The position numbers and the translations under genes are program-made. Below are positions 1-8,785 of a stretch of 64,000 nucleotides of DNA, in pieces; within the stretch, counting starts at the first letter, position 1; every line of letters begins with the position of its first letter. The stretch spans positions 93,834 through 157,833 of the forward strand of contig CANSEY010000008.1 of the NCBI GenBank assembly GCA_947646015.1, given 5' to 3'. The notes below the pieces were generated by a model. It searched no databases. It saw only the letters and a list, made by a program, of their open reading frames with translations, and was not told the DNA's origin. This DNA is from an uncultured Bacteroides sp. (GTDB lineage: Bacteria > Bacteroidota > Bacteroidia > Bacteroidales > Bacteroidaceae).

Positions 1-929
1 TGGTAATGGCAGACATGACTGCTCCTGCTTTTCAGAAGTTCTATGATAAGATGGACGGTATCTCTATCCCGCAGCCTTTCTGCCAGAGCTTCGTTCCGTT
101 CGCGATTGTAATCAACAAGCTTTTAGATAAAATTCCGGGATTCGACAAACTGAATATCGACTCTGAAGGAATGAAGAAGAAATTCGGTCTGATGGGTGAA
201 CCGTTATTCCTGGGTATCGTGATTGGTTGCGGTATCGGAGCTTTGGGCTGTGCCAGTTGGAAAGAAGTACTGGACGGCATTCCGGGTATCCTTGGATTGG
301 GTATCAAAATGGGAGCGGTTATGGAGTTGATTCCACGTATCACCAGCCTTTTCATTGAAGGTTTGAAACCTATCTCTGATGCAACCCGAGAACTCATCGC
401 TAAAAAATATAAGAGTAATACAGGCCTGAGCATCGGTATGAGCCCTGCACTTGTTATCGGCCACCCGACAACGCTGGTTGTATCCCTGCTTTTGATCCCG
501 GTTACTATCTTCCTTGCAGTGATCCTTCCGGGTAACCGTTTCTTACCGCTGGCTTCTCTGGCCGGTATGTTCTACCTATTCCCGATGATTCTGCCTATTA
601 CCAAAGGTAATGTGGTGAAATCATTCATCATCGGACTGGTAGCATTGATCGTAGGTCTGTACTTCGTAACAGAACTGGCAGGATTCTTCACGATGGCTGC
701 CAAAGACGTATATGCCGCTACGGGTGACCCGACAGTAAATATCCCCACCGGCTTCGAAGGCGGAGCGCTCGACTTTGCTTCCAGCCTCTTCTGCTGGGGT
801 ATCTTCCATCTGACTTACAGTCTGAAGATTGTCGGTCCTGCCATCCTCGTAGCCCTTGCACTGGGAATGGCAGTCTACAATCGCATCCGCATGAAAAGAA
901 ATGATGCGAAAAACGCAGCTAACGATTAA
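1..929 (+). CDS. GatC/SgcC-type sugar permease (PTS EIIC-like), C-terminal part
   Basis: The reading frame is open through the left edge, so the true start lies outside the window. About 307 residues are visible, whereas GatC-family EIIC proteins are usually around 450. The protein is very hydrophobic, with several membrane segments, and has the family-like stretch [13 protein letters not shown] in mid-protein followed by long helices. It ends in a charged tail ([12 protein letters not shown]). EIIC-Gat proteins normally form the membrane channel of a phosphotransferase system. No EIIA, EIIB, EI or HPr gene is visible here, and the next gene, 32 nt downstream, is a KduI-type isomerase. A role in uptake of an unsaturated-uronate-derived sugar, independent of phosphotransfer, is therefore an inference from context. 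The family call is fairly firm; the substrate is unknown. Confidence 0.75.
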   Translation, partial: VMADMTAPAFQKFYDKMDGISIPQPFCQSFVPFAIVINKLLDKIPGFDKLNIDSEGMKKKFGLMGEPLFLGIVIGCGIGALGCASWKEVLDGIPGILGLGIKMGAVMELIPRITSLFIEGLKPISDATRELIAKKYKSNTGLSIGMSPALVIGHPTTLVVSLLLIPVTIFLAVILPGNRFLPLASLAGMFYLFPMILPITKGNVVKSFIIGLVALIVGLYFVTELAGFFTMAAKDVYAATGDPTVNIPTGFEGGALDFASSLFCWGIFHLTYSLKIVGPAILVALALGMAVYNRIRMKRNDAKNAAND

Positions 930-961
930 ATATAAGTATAATCCAAATAAAGATTCGAAAG

Positions 962-1882
962 ATGAAAAAATTAGCAATTGCAATGATGATGGGTATCGCA
1001 GCTATGTCTGCTTCTGCCCAGGTAAATTACAAGATGCAGGTGGCTTGCAATCCGCAAGACGTGAAAACGTATGATACAAACCGCCTGCGTGGTAGCTTCC
1101 TGATGGAAAAAGTAATGGTTCCTGATCAAATCAACGTGACTTATTCCATGTACGACCGCCTCATCTTCGGTGGCGCCGTACCTGCAACAAAAGAGCTGGT
1201 ACTTGAAACTATCGATCCGCTGAAAGCTAAGTATTTCCTCGAACGTCGCGAACTGGGTGTTATCAACATTGGCGGCGAAGGTATCGTAACTGTTGACGGC
1301 AAGGAATATACGCTGAACTTCAAAGATGCATTGTATGTAGGCAGAGGCAAGCAGAAAGTTACTTTCAAGAGTAAAGATGCCAGCAAACCTGCAAAATTCT
1401 ATATCAACTCCGCTACTGCTCACAAGGAGTACAAAACTCAGTTGATCACTATCGACGGACGCAAAGGTTCTCTGAAAGCAAACTCTTTCGCGGCAGGAAA
1501 GATGGAAGAAAGCAACGACCGCGTTATCAACCAACTGATTGTTAACAACGTACTTGAAGAAGGTCCTTGCCAACTGCAAATGGGATTGACTGAACTGAAA
1601 CCGGGTAGTGTATGGAACACCATGCCGGCACATACTCACAGTCGCCGTGTGGAAGCATATTTCTACTTCAACGTGCCGGAAGGCAACTCCATCTGCCACT
1701 TCATGGGCGAACCTCAGGAAGAACGCATCGTATGGATGCAGAACGAACAAGCTATCATGTCACCGGAATGGTCTATCCACGCAGCTGCCGGAACCAGCAA
1801 CTATATGTTCATCTGGGGTATGGCCGGTGAAAATCTTGACTATGGCGACATGGATAAGATCAAATATATAGAAATGCGCTAA
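962..1882 (+). CDS. kduI: 5-keto-4-deoxyuronate isomerase (KduI) with a signal peptide
   Basis: KduI interconverts 5-keto-4-deoxyuronate and 3-deoxy-D-glycero-2,5-hexodiulosonate in breakdown of pectin and glycosaminoglycan fragments. The core matches the family closely ([45 protein letters not shown]). The zinc ligands appear intact: His224, His226, Glu231 and His273. The protein is 306 aa, longer than the roughly 280 aa of typical cytosolic KduI. The extra N-terminus ([20 protein letters not shown]) is a textbook signal peptide with an Ala-Ser-Ala/Gln cleavage site, so export to the periplasm is predicted. The first ATG is supported because the signal peptide is in frame and the spacing from the permease gene is short. 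It is probably co-transcribed with the upstream permease. Confidence 0.9.
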   Translation: MKKLAIAMMMGIAAMSASAQVNYKMQVACNPQDVKTYDTNRLRGSFLMEKVMVPDQINVTYSMYDRLIFGGAVPATKELVLETIDPLKAKYFLERRELGVINIGGEGIVTVDGKEYTLNFKDALYVGRGKQKVTFKSKDASKPAKFYINSATAHKEYKTQLITIDGRKGSLKANSFAAGKMEESNDRVINQLIVNNVLEEGPCQLQMGLTELKPGSVWNTMPAHTHSRRVEAYFYFNVPEGNSICHFMGEPQEERIVWMQNEQAIMSPEWSIHAAAGTSNYMFIWGMAGENLDYGDMDKIKYIEMR

Positions 1883-1916
1883 TCTTTGCGCAGTTCTTTA
1901 GCACATATCAAGTAAT

Positions 1917-1967
1917 CCGAAAAGCTTCATTCTTTCCTCGAAACGGGGAGAGAATGAAGTTTTCCGG
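1917..1967 (+). terminator. Long hairpin after kduI, terminator or 3' stabiliser
   Basis: About 35 nt after the kduI stop, CCGAAAAGCTTCATTCT pairs with AGAATGAAGTTTTCCGG around a short GAAAC-containing loop. This gives a stem of roughly 20 bp with few mismatches. The T tract that follows is weak (ATTTGTC), so it may act as an mRNA 3' stabiliser rather than a strong terminator. Confidence 0.5.
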
Positions 1968-2033
1968 ATTTGTCATATTCTTCCCCCAAAGAGACCAAAT
2001 TGTTACGATAATACATTACTATGTACAAATAAT

Positions 2034-2058
2034 ATGTATAATGCAACGAATTATACAT
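2034..2058. promoter_or_regulatory. Perfect 9-bp inverted repeat, possible operator
   Basis: ATGTATAAT, a 7-nt spacer, then ATTATACAT form a perfect dyad in the gap between kduI and the MFS gene, about 85 nt before the MFS start codon. The symmetry and position suit a dimeric repressor site. No regulator gene is visible nearby, so the bound protein is unknown. Confidence 0.35.
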
Positions 2059-2141
2059 GATTTTGACCAATTATTACAAAAAAAATCCAGCTGAAATACC
2101 GACCTTTGTCAGCAAATCAAAATCTATTTAAATCCATTATC

Positions 2142-3659
2142 ATGAATGCATTTCAAAAAACAGGCGAAAAAATGACAAACTACAGATGGACGATCTGTGC
2201 GATGCTATTTTTTGCTACTACAGTTAACTATCTCGACCGCCAGGTACTATCGCTCACCTGGGATGAATTTATCAAACCGGAATTTCACTGGGATGAATCA
2301 CACTACGGTACTATCACTTCCGTATTTTCTATTGTTTACGCAATATGTATGCTCTTTGCCGGTCGCTTTGTGGACTGGATGGGAACGAAGAAAGGATTCC
2401 TCTGGGCTATCGGCGTATGGTCTGCCGGTGCCTGTCTGCACGCAGTCTGTGGTATTGTAACAGAAGCGCAGGTAGGACTGCACAGTGCTGCCGAACTTGC
2501 CGGAGCCACCGGAGACGTGGTGGTAACCATCGCTACTGTCAGTATGTACTGCTTCCTGGCTGCACGCTGTATACTTGCTCTCGGAGAAGCCGGTAACTTC
2601 CCCGCCGCTATTAAAGTAACTGCCGAGTACTTCCCGAAGAAAGACCGTGCTTATGCTACTTCCATCTTCAACGCCGGTGCTTCTATCGGTGCCTTGATCG
2701 CTCCGCTCACCATTCCTATCCTTGCCAAAGCTTTCGGTTGGGAAATGGCGTTTATCGTTATTGGTGGACTTGGTTTTATCTGGATGGGCTTCTGGGTATT
2801 TATGTATGATGCTCCTTCAAAGAGCAAGCACGTAAACAAAGCCGAACTTGAATATATCGAACAAGACCAGAATGAGGCCGGTGCAGGTCCGAAAACAGAG
2901 GAGAAAGACGAGAAAAAGATGAGATTCTGGCAATGTTTCAGCTACAAACAAACTTGGGCATTTGTCTTCGGTAAATTTACCACTGACGGTGTATGGTGGT
3001 TCTTCCTGTTCTGGACCCCGTCTTACCTGAACTCCCAATTCGGTATCAAAACTTCCGATCCTCTGGGAATGGGACTTATCTTCACGCTTTACGCAATCAC
3101 GATGTTATCCATCTACGGTGGCAAGCTTCCTACTATCTTCATCAACAAGACCGGCATGAACCCTTATGCGGCACGTATGAAAGCAATGTTGATTTTCGCA
3201 TTCTTCCCGTTAGTGGTATTGCTGGCACAGCCATTGGGAACATTCTCTCCGTGGTTCCCCGTGATCCTGATCGGTATCGGCGGAGCTGCCCACCAGTCGT
3301 GGTCGGCCAATATCTTCTCTACAGTAGGTGATATGTTCCCCCGAACAGCAATTGCAAGTATCACCGGTATCGGTGGTATGGCCGGTGGTATCGGTTCAAT
3401 GATTCTTCAGAAAGTGGCAGGTAACTTATTTGTATATGCTTCCGGAACGACAATGGTTGACGGCAAAGAAGTGGAAATGACAAAAGAACTACTGGAACAA
3501 GGAGCACAGTTTGTACATCCTGCGATGACATTCATGGGCTTCGAAGGCAAGCCTGCCGGTTACTTTGTAATCTTCTGCGTATGCGCAGTAGCTTACCTGA
3601 TCGGTTGGGTTATTATGAAAGCACTGGTTCCTAAATATAAGCCTATCGTATTGGATTAA
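2142..3659 (+). CDS. MFS transporter, hexuronate (ExuT)-like
   Basis: This is a major facilitator protein with about 12 membrane segments. The first helix region reads RWTICAMLFFATTVNYLDRQVLS, seen in the anion:cation symporter/ExuT branch, followed by the loop motif GRFVDWMGTKKG. A hydrophilic stretch around residues 235-270 is the central cytoplasmic loop. An extended frame begins at a TTG at 2106; I prefer the ATG at 2142 (505 aa), and an ATG at 2172 is also possible. Lying after kduI, it probably takes up hexuronates or keto-deoxy-uronates. A dyad at 2034-2058 lies in its upstream region and two hairpins follow it. Substrate specificity is inferred from the neighbours and family resemblance. 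Confidence 0.8.
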   Translation: MNAFQKTGEKMTNYRWTICAMLFFATTVNYLDRQVLSLTWDEFIKPEFHWDESHYGTITSVFSIVYAICMLFAGRFVDWMGTKKGFLWAIGVWSAGACLHAVCGIVTEAQVGLHSAAELAGATGDVVVTIATVSMYCFLAARCILALGEAGNFPAAIKVTAEYFPKKDRAYATSIFNAGASIGALIAPLTIPILAKAFGWEMAFIVIGGLGFIWMGFWVFMYDAPSKSKHVNKAELEYIEQDQNEAGAGPKTEEKDEKKMRFWQCFSYKQTWAFVFGKFTTDGVWWFFLFWTPSYLNSQFGIKTSDPLGMGLIFTLYAITMLSIYGGKLPTIFINKTGMNPYAARMKAMLIFAFFPLVVLLAQPLGTFSPWFPVILIGIGGAAHQSWSANIFSTVGDMFPRTAIASITGIGGMAGGIGSMILQKVAGNLFVYASGTTMVDGKEVEMTKELLEQGAQFVHPAMTFMGFEGKPAGYFVIFCVCAVAYLIGWVIMKALVPKYKPIVLD

Positions 3660-3680
3660 TCCGATATAATTATATAGAAT

Positions 3681-3726
3681 AAAAAACAGGAGGGCACTCA
3701 GCATGAGTTTGTCCTCCTGTTTTTTT
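3681..3726 (+). terminator. Intrinsic terminator after the MFS gene
   Basis: AACAGGAGG pairs with CCTCCTGTT around a loop of about 20 nt and is followed by seven T residues. It lies 22 nt after the MFS stop codon. An A tract at the 5' side could allow some function on the other strand. Confidence 0.8.
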
Positions 3727-3759
3727 AACCAATTATTTATTCAAAAAGTTCCAAAAACA

Positions 3760-3790
3760 AAAAAGCCTCTTCTCACGAAGAAGGCTTTTT
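3760..3790 (-). terminator. Terminator hairpin, mainly minus strand
   Basis: Read on the minus strand, AAAAAGCCTTCTTC, a GTGA loop and GAAGAGGCTTTTTT form a stem with one bulge followed by a T tract. The GNRA-type loop suggests the minus strand is the functional sense. It would back up the terminator at 3879-3904 for transcripts coming from the right. Confidence 0.6.
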
Positions 3791-3878
3791 AGGTTTACTT
3801 ATTCTTCATAGCCATCCTGTACTATTTTACAAAATATCTTGCACATTCAAACAATGAAGGATAGTAAACGTTAAGATG

Positions 3879-3947
3879 AAAAAAAGGGAAGTCTCACGAC
3901 TTCCACAATTCTTCTAACCTTAAATCTAAATCTCTATGAAAAAAACG
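3879..3947 (-). ncRNA. Candidate small RNA of about 70 nt with its own terminator
   Basis: On the minus strand a TATCTTTG -7 box (3953-3960) is followed by a short U-rich leader (TTTTTTTCATAGAGATTTAG, then ATTTAAGGTTAG). A perfect 7-bp stem GGAAGTC, GTGA loop, GACTTCC then leads into CTTTTTTT. There is no ORF inside. A similar TTCATAGAT...AAGGTTAG block recurs in leader regions of the glycan locus (near 44130-44155 and 47560-47590). A family of paralogous Bacteroides small RNAs is known to me only in outline; membership is a guess. It could also be just the 3' end of the helicase transcript. Confidence 0.45.
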
Positions 3948-3952
3948 TATTG

Positions 3953-3960
3953 CAAAGATA
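3953..3960 (-). promoter_or_regulatory. Minus-strand -7 box TATCTTTG
   Basis: This matches the Bacteroides TAnnTTTG -7 consensus on the minus strand, about 6 nt before the predicted small-RNA start. No convincing -33 TTTG lies at the usual 19-21 nt distance, so the promoter call is moderate. Confidence 0.45.
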
Positions 3961-4029
3961 GGGGTTTGTTCAACAAATAGGTGTTAATGAATTGCATAAA
4001 GAGAGAATAAAAACTAACGTCTGCAAAAA

Positions 4030-7000
4030 TTATGCAATATTCCGGAGGCTCTCTATTAATTTTAATAAACTTTTATAGAGTGGATTACGCTCCAACAGCG
4101 TCGGCACACCTGTCAGCAGCATCTGTTTTCTTGCACGTGTCAAGGCAACGTTCAGTTTCCGGTCAATCAGAATTCCGTCTTCTTCTGTCAGATTGGAAAG
4201 GAATTTCAACTGATACGGATAGTTCACACAGAATGAATAAATAATCACATCGCGTTCACTTCCCTGAAAACGTTCTACAGTGTCAATTAATATCTGATTC
4301 AGTTCGGGAATGCCGAGAGCTTCTATTTCCTTCTTGACCAAAGCTATCTGACTACGATATGGAGTAATGATCCCCAATGTGCGGGAGGCATCAAATGCTT
4401 CCGAGTGTTCTTTATAGACAGTTGCGGCCAGACGGGCAGCAATCTTTGCTTCCGAATGGTTTGTTTTAGCAGAAGACCCCATCGGTTCGGGCTGCGAAGG
4501 ATAGAAAGACAGCCGGTTGATATTTCCGGAATCTTCCAGTTGATGCGGCAGTCCGACAGGCAGCAGCCGACCTTCATAGAAAGCTTGATTGGCGAACAGA
4601 GCCACTTCGGGGTGCATACGTCCCTGACGGCAGAGCATATCGTAAGTACGATGGGCATCGGTATGCTGACGGGCTGTGCGATACAGTCTTTCAAACAGAG
4701 AATCTTTCAAGTTCTTCAGTCCGACAGCAGACAGGGCTTCATCATATACTTCCGATTGTTCCGAATTCTGCAAGACGACAGCCGGAAGTTGTTTATGATC
4801 GCCTATCAGGATAAATTTGCCAACACCCTCTTTCCCGTTTTCCCCTTTGGCACAAAGTATACCCAACAACTGAGGTTCCAGTATCTGAGTAGCCTCATCT
4901 ACAATAGCCACATCGAAATGCTTCAATCGGAAAAGTTCCGGTTTGCCGGAGATAGATGCTACTGTACCGACTAATATACGACAGCGGTTAATACGTTCGC
5001 AAACCTCTGTACGACGCATACAGGTAGCAAGTTCATTCTCTATCAAATGATCCCGATAGTTCTCGTCACATGAAAGCTCGCTTCCCACACGAATGAAATC
5101 TACTTCCGGACGAATGGAAGAAAGTGCTTTACAGATTTCATCTACGGCACGGTTAGTGTATGAGAGCAATAAAATCTGGGCTCCTTCCTCTTTATAAAAG
5201 GTTTCGACCATCTTCTTCAGTGCACAAGACGTTTTACCGGTTCCCGGAGGCCCTACCAGCAGAAAATAGTCCTTTGCTGCTTTCGCTTTCAAAGCAATAC
5301 GAGTAAAGTCATCGGCAGCTTCGGCTATCTGCTTATCCAATGCCACATCAAATTGCGGCTCCCGTTGAAAGAGCAGCAAATCACGACGCTCTTTTGTAGC
5401 AGACATAAAAGCATAAAGTCCCTGGTACATGCTACGGAAAGTAGTATCCATCGCATCGTGCTCAATAGCATAGAGGCTATCAGACGGAAGTACGGAAGAG
5501 TTCTGCTGGGTCGCACGCAGACGGATGCAGATTTCATTCTCGTTCAGATAGTCGATATTGCCTTTGAATACCATCTTGTTGGTGACGTTATCCGTATCCG
5601 CATTCCGTTCGTAAAGCACGATGGCATCGCCCTGACGGAAGTTAGGGAGGGTGTGCTGCGCATCATCCGCCACCGTTCTCTGAAGTTCTCCGGACGGCAC
5701 CAGCAACAGGTGGGATTTATGTTCATCGGCTGCGTGATTCTCTTTAATTCTTAAATCATAGATGATCTCCCCCGATTCGCATTTCTCCGCCAAAGTGGAA
5801 AGCCATAAAGAAGCGGCTCCTGTACGTCCCTCATAATCCACATCACCGGACTTGGACGTATAAAGTTCCTTCGTTATAAAATTATAGAGTGCATAGAAGT
5901 AGCTTTTCTCTAAAGTGGAGAGAGATTTCAACTTCTCCTGGAAATTATCGATAGAAGGGCGCAGATACGTCTCCCAAAAACGTCCCGACAATCCCCGCTC
6001 GTTTAGTACCGAGGCTTTTATTTCTTCCAGTTTTTGTGCCGTATATTCCAGGCTGTTCCGCAACTGGATGCCATATTCATCCGCTACAATCCGGTTGCGC
6101 AGATCGATCACACGGCGGACCATTGCCCATGAAGGACGGGAAGGATAAAGCAACGGATAGCGTGTATAGAGCAGATAAGCCTTTACCTTCCGGTGATCCA
6201 TCCCCATCGAATATTGCAGAACTGCCTGATAAAGCAGCATCTGCACCTTATTATTCTCTTTCGGTTCCACTTTTCCGCGAATCGCATATTCGTCAGCCTT
6301 TCCCGATTTCATTTCGATGAAAGAAGACATATCGCGCTGCATATAGTCGAGCCGCCCTTGCAGGCCGAGCGCTTCACATATATAAGAAGGTTCGAGCACG
6401 GCATCCGTCTTGTCCAGTTCGTAGCCGGCGGCATGAAAAGTATCATTCACCGTCTCACGGATATGATCAAAATGGAGTTTGCAGTCATCAAAGAACTGAC
6501 GTTCCTTCTCCCGATCACGCAGGTCGGCACAAGCAGCCAGTTCAATCGGATAACGCCGGAAAGCTTTCTGCATACATTTCAGATAATCCACCTCCCCTTC
6601 CGCATGTATCCACTCATCGAGGAAAAGGTTGGCTATATTTCCTAAAAGCAACGGGCGTGCATTCTCTATCGGCTGAAGACGGGAAAGGAAATAGTTTGCC
6701 GGATGATGTCCATAATCACGGTAACATTCTGCCAATGAACTGATATCAAGCAGATAATCCGGTTCAAGGACAATGAACGAAGGGGTCAGAATTCCTGCTT
6801 CGTCAACAGCGACATCCAGCAAGTTGAGTTGTGCATGGCGCCAGAGCAACTGACAGGTTTCCGCAAATTCTTCATTGATCTGAGGAATATTGTAACGGAC
6901 ACGCAACGGTTCGTCAGCTATTTCATCCAAAGGAGTCACATACAGATACTGCTCGTCGGAATACTGGAAACAGACGCGCATCCGCTGCACCTGCTTGTGT

Positions 7001-7404
7001 GCTGGAGGAGCTACGATATAAGTTGCATCCGTCCGGGGAAGCAAACGATACAGTTCCTGTGGAATATCTTCCTCAAAAAGTTTACGGATGAAGAAAGCCA
7101 GCGTTTTCGCATCCCGCAGAAGGTGTTCGCGGGTAGGTTCCTGTTGTCGGTTCAGAATGGCATTGGAGGTCAGTCGGAAGGTATGCAGTCTGTTTTGCTC
7201 CGCTACAGAAAGCCCCACTTTGGCCGCTACAAAACTAATTCGTGCGGAAAGATCGGTCATCTGCAGACTACCGTTGTGCATATGTAGGCGGCAAAGCCTT
7301 TCCAGCAAGTCGCGCATCTGTTTGTAGCCAATAGTCAGCTGCAAATGATCCGCCTTACAAACGGCTAAAAGAATTTCATAAGATTCTCTTCCTTCATTTT
7401 CCAT
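4030..7404 (-). CDS. Superfamily 1 DNA helicase (DNA2/NAM7-like) with PD-(D/E)XK nuclease motifs
   Basis: This is a 1124-aa protein with two recognisable halves. Around residues 345-370, GRLDY followed by FIEMKSGKA looks like motifs II and III (Asp, then Glu-x-Lys) of a RecB/Cas4-type PD-(D/E)XK nuclease. From about residue 716 the helicase core shows Walker A GPPGTGKTS, Walker B VDEATQ near 833, GDHKQLPAVV, and C-terminal motifs ITPYRSQIA, DTVERFQGSERD and NVALTRARKQ. This layout is that of Dna2-like helicase-nucleases, which act in replication and repair. It lies downstream of tatC in the same direction, separated by a strong inverted repeat. Its biological role here is not established; the family call is firm. 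Confidence 0.85.
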   Translation of the reverse strand: MENEGRESYEILLAVCKADHLQLTIGYKQMRDLLERLCRLHMHNGSLQMTDLSARISFVAAKVGLSVAEQNRLHTFRLTSNAILNRQQEPTREHLLRDAKTLAFFIRKLFEEDIPQELYRLLPRTDATYIVAPPAHKQVQRMRVCFQYSDEQYLYVTPLDEIADEPLRVRYNIPQINEEFAETCQLLWRHAQLNLLDVAVDEAGILTPSFIVLEPDYLLDISSLAECYRDYGHHPANYFLSRLQPIENARPLLLGNIANLFLDEWIHAEGEVDYLKCMQKAFRRYPIELAACADLRDREKERQFFDDCKLHFDHIRETVNDTFHAAGYELDKTDAVLEPSYICEALGLQGRLDYMQRDMSSFIEMKSGKADEYAIRGKVEPKENNKVQMLLYQAVLQYSMGMDHRKVKAYLLYTRYPLLYPSRPSWAMVRRVIDLRNRIVADEYGIQLRNSLEYTAQKLEEIKASVLNERGLSGRFWETYLRPSIDNFQEKLKSLSTLEKSYFYALYNFITKELYTSKSGDVDYEGRTGAASLWLSTLAEKCESGEIIYDLRIKENHAADEHKSHLLLVPSGELQRTVADDAQHTLPNFRQGDAIVLYERNADTDNVTNKMVFKGNIDYLNENEICIRLRATQQNSSVLPSDSLYAIEHDAMDTTFRSMYQGLYAFMSATKERRDLLLFQREPQFDVALDKQIAEAADDFTRIALKAKAAKDYFLLVGPPGTGKTSCALKKMVETFYKEEGAQILLLSYTNRAVDEICKALSSIRPEVDFIRVGSELSCDENYRDHLIENELATCMRRTEVCERINRCRILVGTVASISGKPELFRLKHFDVAIVDEATQILEPQLLGILCAKGENGKEGVGKFILIGDHKQLPAVVLQNSEQSEVYDEALSAVGLKNLKDSLFERLYRTARQHTDAHRTYDMLCRQGRMHPEVALFANQAFYEGRLLPVGLPHQLEDSGNINRLSFYPSQPEPMGSSAKTNHSEAKIAARLAATVYKEHSEAFDASRTLGIITPYRSQIALVKKEIEALGIPELNQILIDTVERFQGSERDVIIYSFCVNYPYQLKFLSNLTEEDGILIDRKLNVALTRARKQMLLTGVPTLLERNPLYKSLLKLIESLRNIA

Positions 7405-7434
7405 ACGACAAAAGGGATATTATAAAAATTACAT

Positions 7435-7487
7435 GTGTGTGTCAAAAGTCAGCCTCAATTGAGTTACTATCGACTTTTGACACACAC
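7435..7487. repeat. Perfect 16-bp inverted repeat with a palindromic loop
   Basis: GTGTGTGTCAAAAGTC at 7435-7450 is the exact reverse complement of GACTTTTGACACACAC at 7472-7487. The 21-nt loop contains its own palindrome, CTCAATTGAG. It fills much of the 114-nt gap between the tatC stop and the helicase start. No T tract follows, so it is not a classical terminator. Confidence 0.85.
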
Positions 7488-7518
7488 TTGGGGAAACGAA
7501 CGATAAATAATTGGCTTA

Positions 7519-8349
7519 TCAGACTTTTGCCACGCCTTCTTCTTCCTCTTCTTCTTCCAACTCAGGAACTTCCTTCTTATCCTTTATCATCAGAATACTC
7601 ATTTCATAGAGCAGATAAAGCGGAATAGCCACAACACTCAGTGTGAACGGGTCGCCCGTCGGAGTGATGATAGCGGCAGCTATTACGATAATGACAACTG
7701 CATGACGGCGATATTTGCGCAGGAAAGACTTATTGACGACTCCCAGCAAAGACAACAACCAAGTCACCAGCGGAAGTTCAAAAGCCAGTCCCATACAGAG
7801 AATCAGCATCATAAAGTTATCGATATACGAATTGAGCGACAGAATGTTCTCGACTTCCGAACTCAGCTGATAGGTAGAGAGGAAACGGAGTGTCAGCGGA
7901 TATACCATAAAGTATCCCATAAGCACCCCGATAAAGAACATACCGGTTCCTATGGTCAAGGCTTTCCTGACTCCTTTCCGCTCATTCGGATAAAGGGCCG
8001 GATTGATAAAACGCCAGACCTCAAAGAAAATATAGGGCATAGCCGTCACTACCGACATCCAGAAAGCTGTCGACATATGTATAAAGAAAGGAGCTGCCAA
8101 ATTGATATTGACAAGCTTCACCTTAAACTCCTGCGTAAAAAATTCATCAGTCAAATCGAATTTCTGACCGATAAAGCGTAGTAAGTCGTAAAATACAAAA
8201 TCATTATGGCAAGGCGCCAGTATTACATGGTCGAACAAATAAGGCATCGCTACGAAATAGCCGATTGCCAATACAAACCAGACTCCGATAACACGAAAAA
8301 GTACCCGACGCAACTCATCCAAATGATCCCAGAAGGTCATTTCTGCCAT
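7519..8349 (-). CDS. tatC: Sec-independent protein translocase TatC
   Basis: TatC is the large membrane subunit that recognises twin-arginine signal peptides. The N-terminus MTFWDHLDELRRVLFR matches the conserved TatC start (HLxELR), and about six membrane helices follow in the 276-aa protein. The conserved central region (FEVWRFINPALYPNERKGV) is present. The C-terminus ends in a run of acidic residues (ELEEEEEEEG), a tail not needed in all homologues. The start lies 6 nt after the tatA stop, so the two are in one operon. No tatB is seen, consistent with a minimal TatAC system. Confidence 0.95.
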   Translation of the reverse strand: MAEMTFWDHLDELRRVLFRVIGVWFVLAIGYFVAMPYLFDHVILAPCHNDFVFYDLLRFIGQKFDLTDEFFTQEFKVKLVNINLAAPFFIHMSTAFWMSVVTAMPYIFFEVWRFINPALYPNERKGVRKALTIGTGMFFIGVLMGYFMVYPLTLRFLSTYQLSSEVENILSLNSYIDNFMMLILCMGLAFELPLVTWLLSLLGVVNKSFLRKYRRHAVVIIVIAAAIITPTGDPFTLSVVAIPLYLLYEMSILMIKDKKEVPELEEEEEEEGVAKV

Positions 8350-8355
8350 TGCTTA

Positions 8356-8577
8356 TTATTTCTTAGCTGAATCTGCCGGTGCGTCGATTTCGTCTTTTGC
8401 CTTATTGATTTCTTCTTTTGCCTCGTTCACACCATCTTTAAAGCTCTTTACTCCTTTACCTAAGCCACGCATCAGTTCGGGTATCTTCTTACCACCGAAA
8501 AGGAGAAGAATAACAAGAGCAATAATGATCCATTCAGAGCCACTAGGCAAAAAGCCTAATAATAATAAGTTTGTCAT
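8356..8577 (-). CDS. tatA: Twin-arginine translocase subunit TatA
   Basis: This 73-aa protein has one N-terminal membrane helix ([16 protein letters not shown]), the [16 protein letters not shown] hinge and start of an amphipathic helix, and a charged, lysine- and glutamate-rich tail. That is the classical TatA/E layout. TatA oligomers form the protein-conducting element of the Tat system. It is first in the tatA-tatC operon and follows a -7 box at 8612-8619. Confidence 0.95.
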   Translation of the reverse strand: MTNLLLLGFLPSGSEWIIIALVILLLFGGKKIPELMRGLGKGVKSFKDGVNEAKEEINKAKDEIDAPADSAKK

Positions 8578-8611
8578 ATGTTTATTAATTATAGAGGTTT
8601 ATTAGTTGGTG

Positions 8612-8619
8612 CAAATATA
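8612..8619 (-). promoter_or_regulatory. -7 box TATATTTG for tatAC
   Basis: On the minus strand TATATTTG matches TAnnTTTG and lies 35 nt before the tatA start codon. The -33 element is not clear. Confidence 0.55.
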
Positions 8620-8785
8620 AAGAAAAACGGCAGACTATAAAAGAAAAACAGGAAACTATAAACGGGAAACGGGAAATAATTTAAGTATACCCGTTATCAT
8701 TTACCGCCCATTTATCCATCGTTAACCTTTATAGTCTTCCATTCACTATTCTACTACATATAATTCTGTTTTTACCGCCTGCGCT

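Noticed and set aside
971-1750. Long minus-strand ORF (259 codons) opposite kduI
   Set aside because: It is the antisense shadow of a clearly conserved gene, with no recognisable motifs and no promoter.
3660-4029. Mobile-element remnant after the MFS gene
   Set aside because: The region is explained by three hairpins and a promoter-like box; there are no transposase fragments or terminal repeats.
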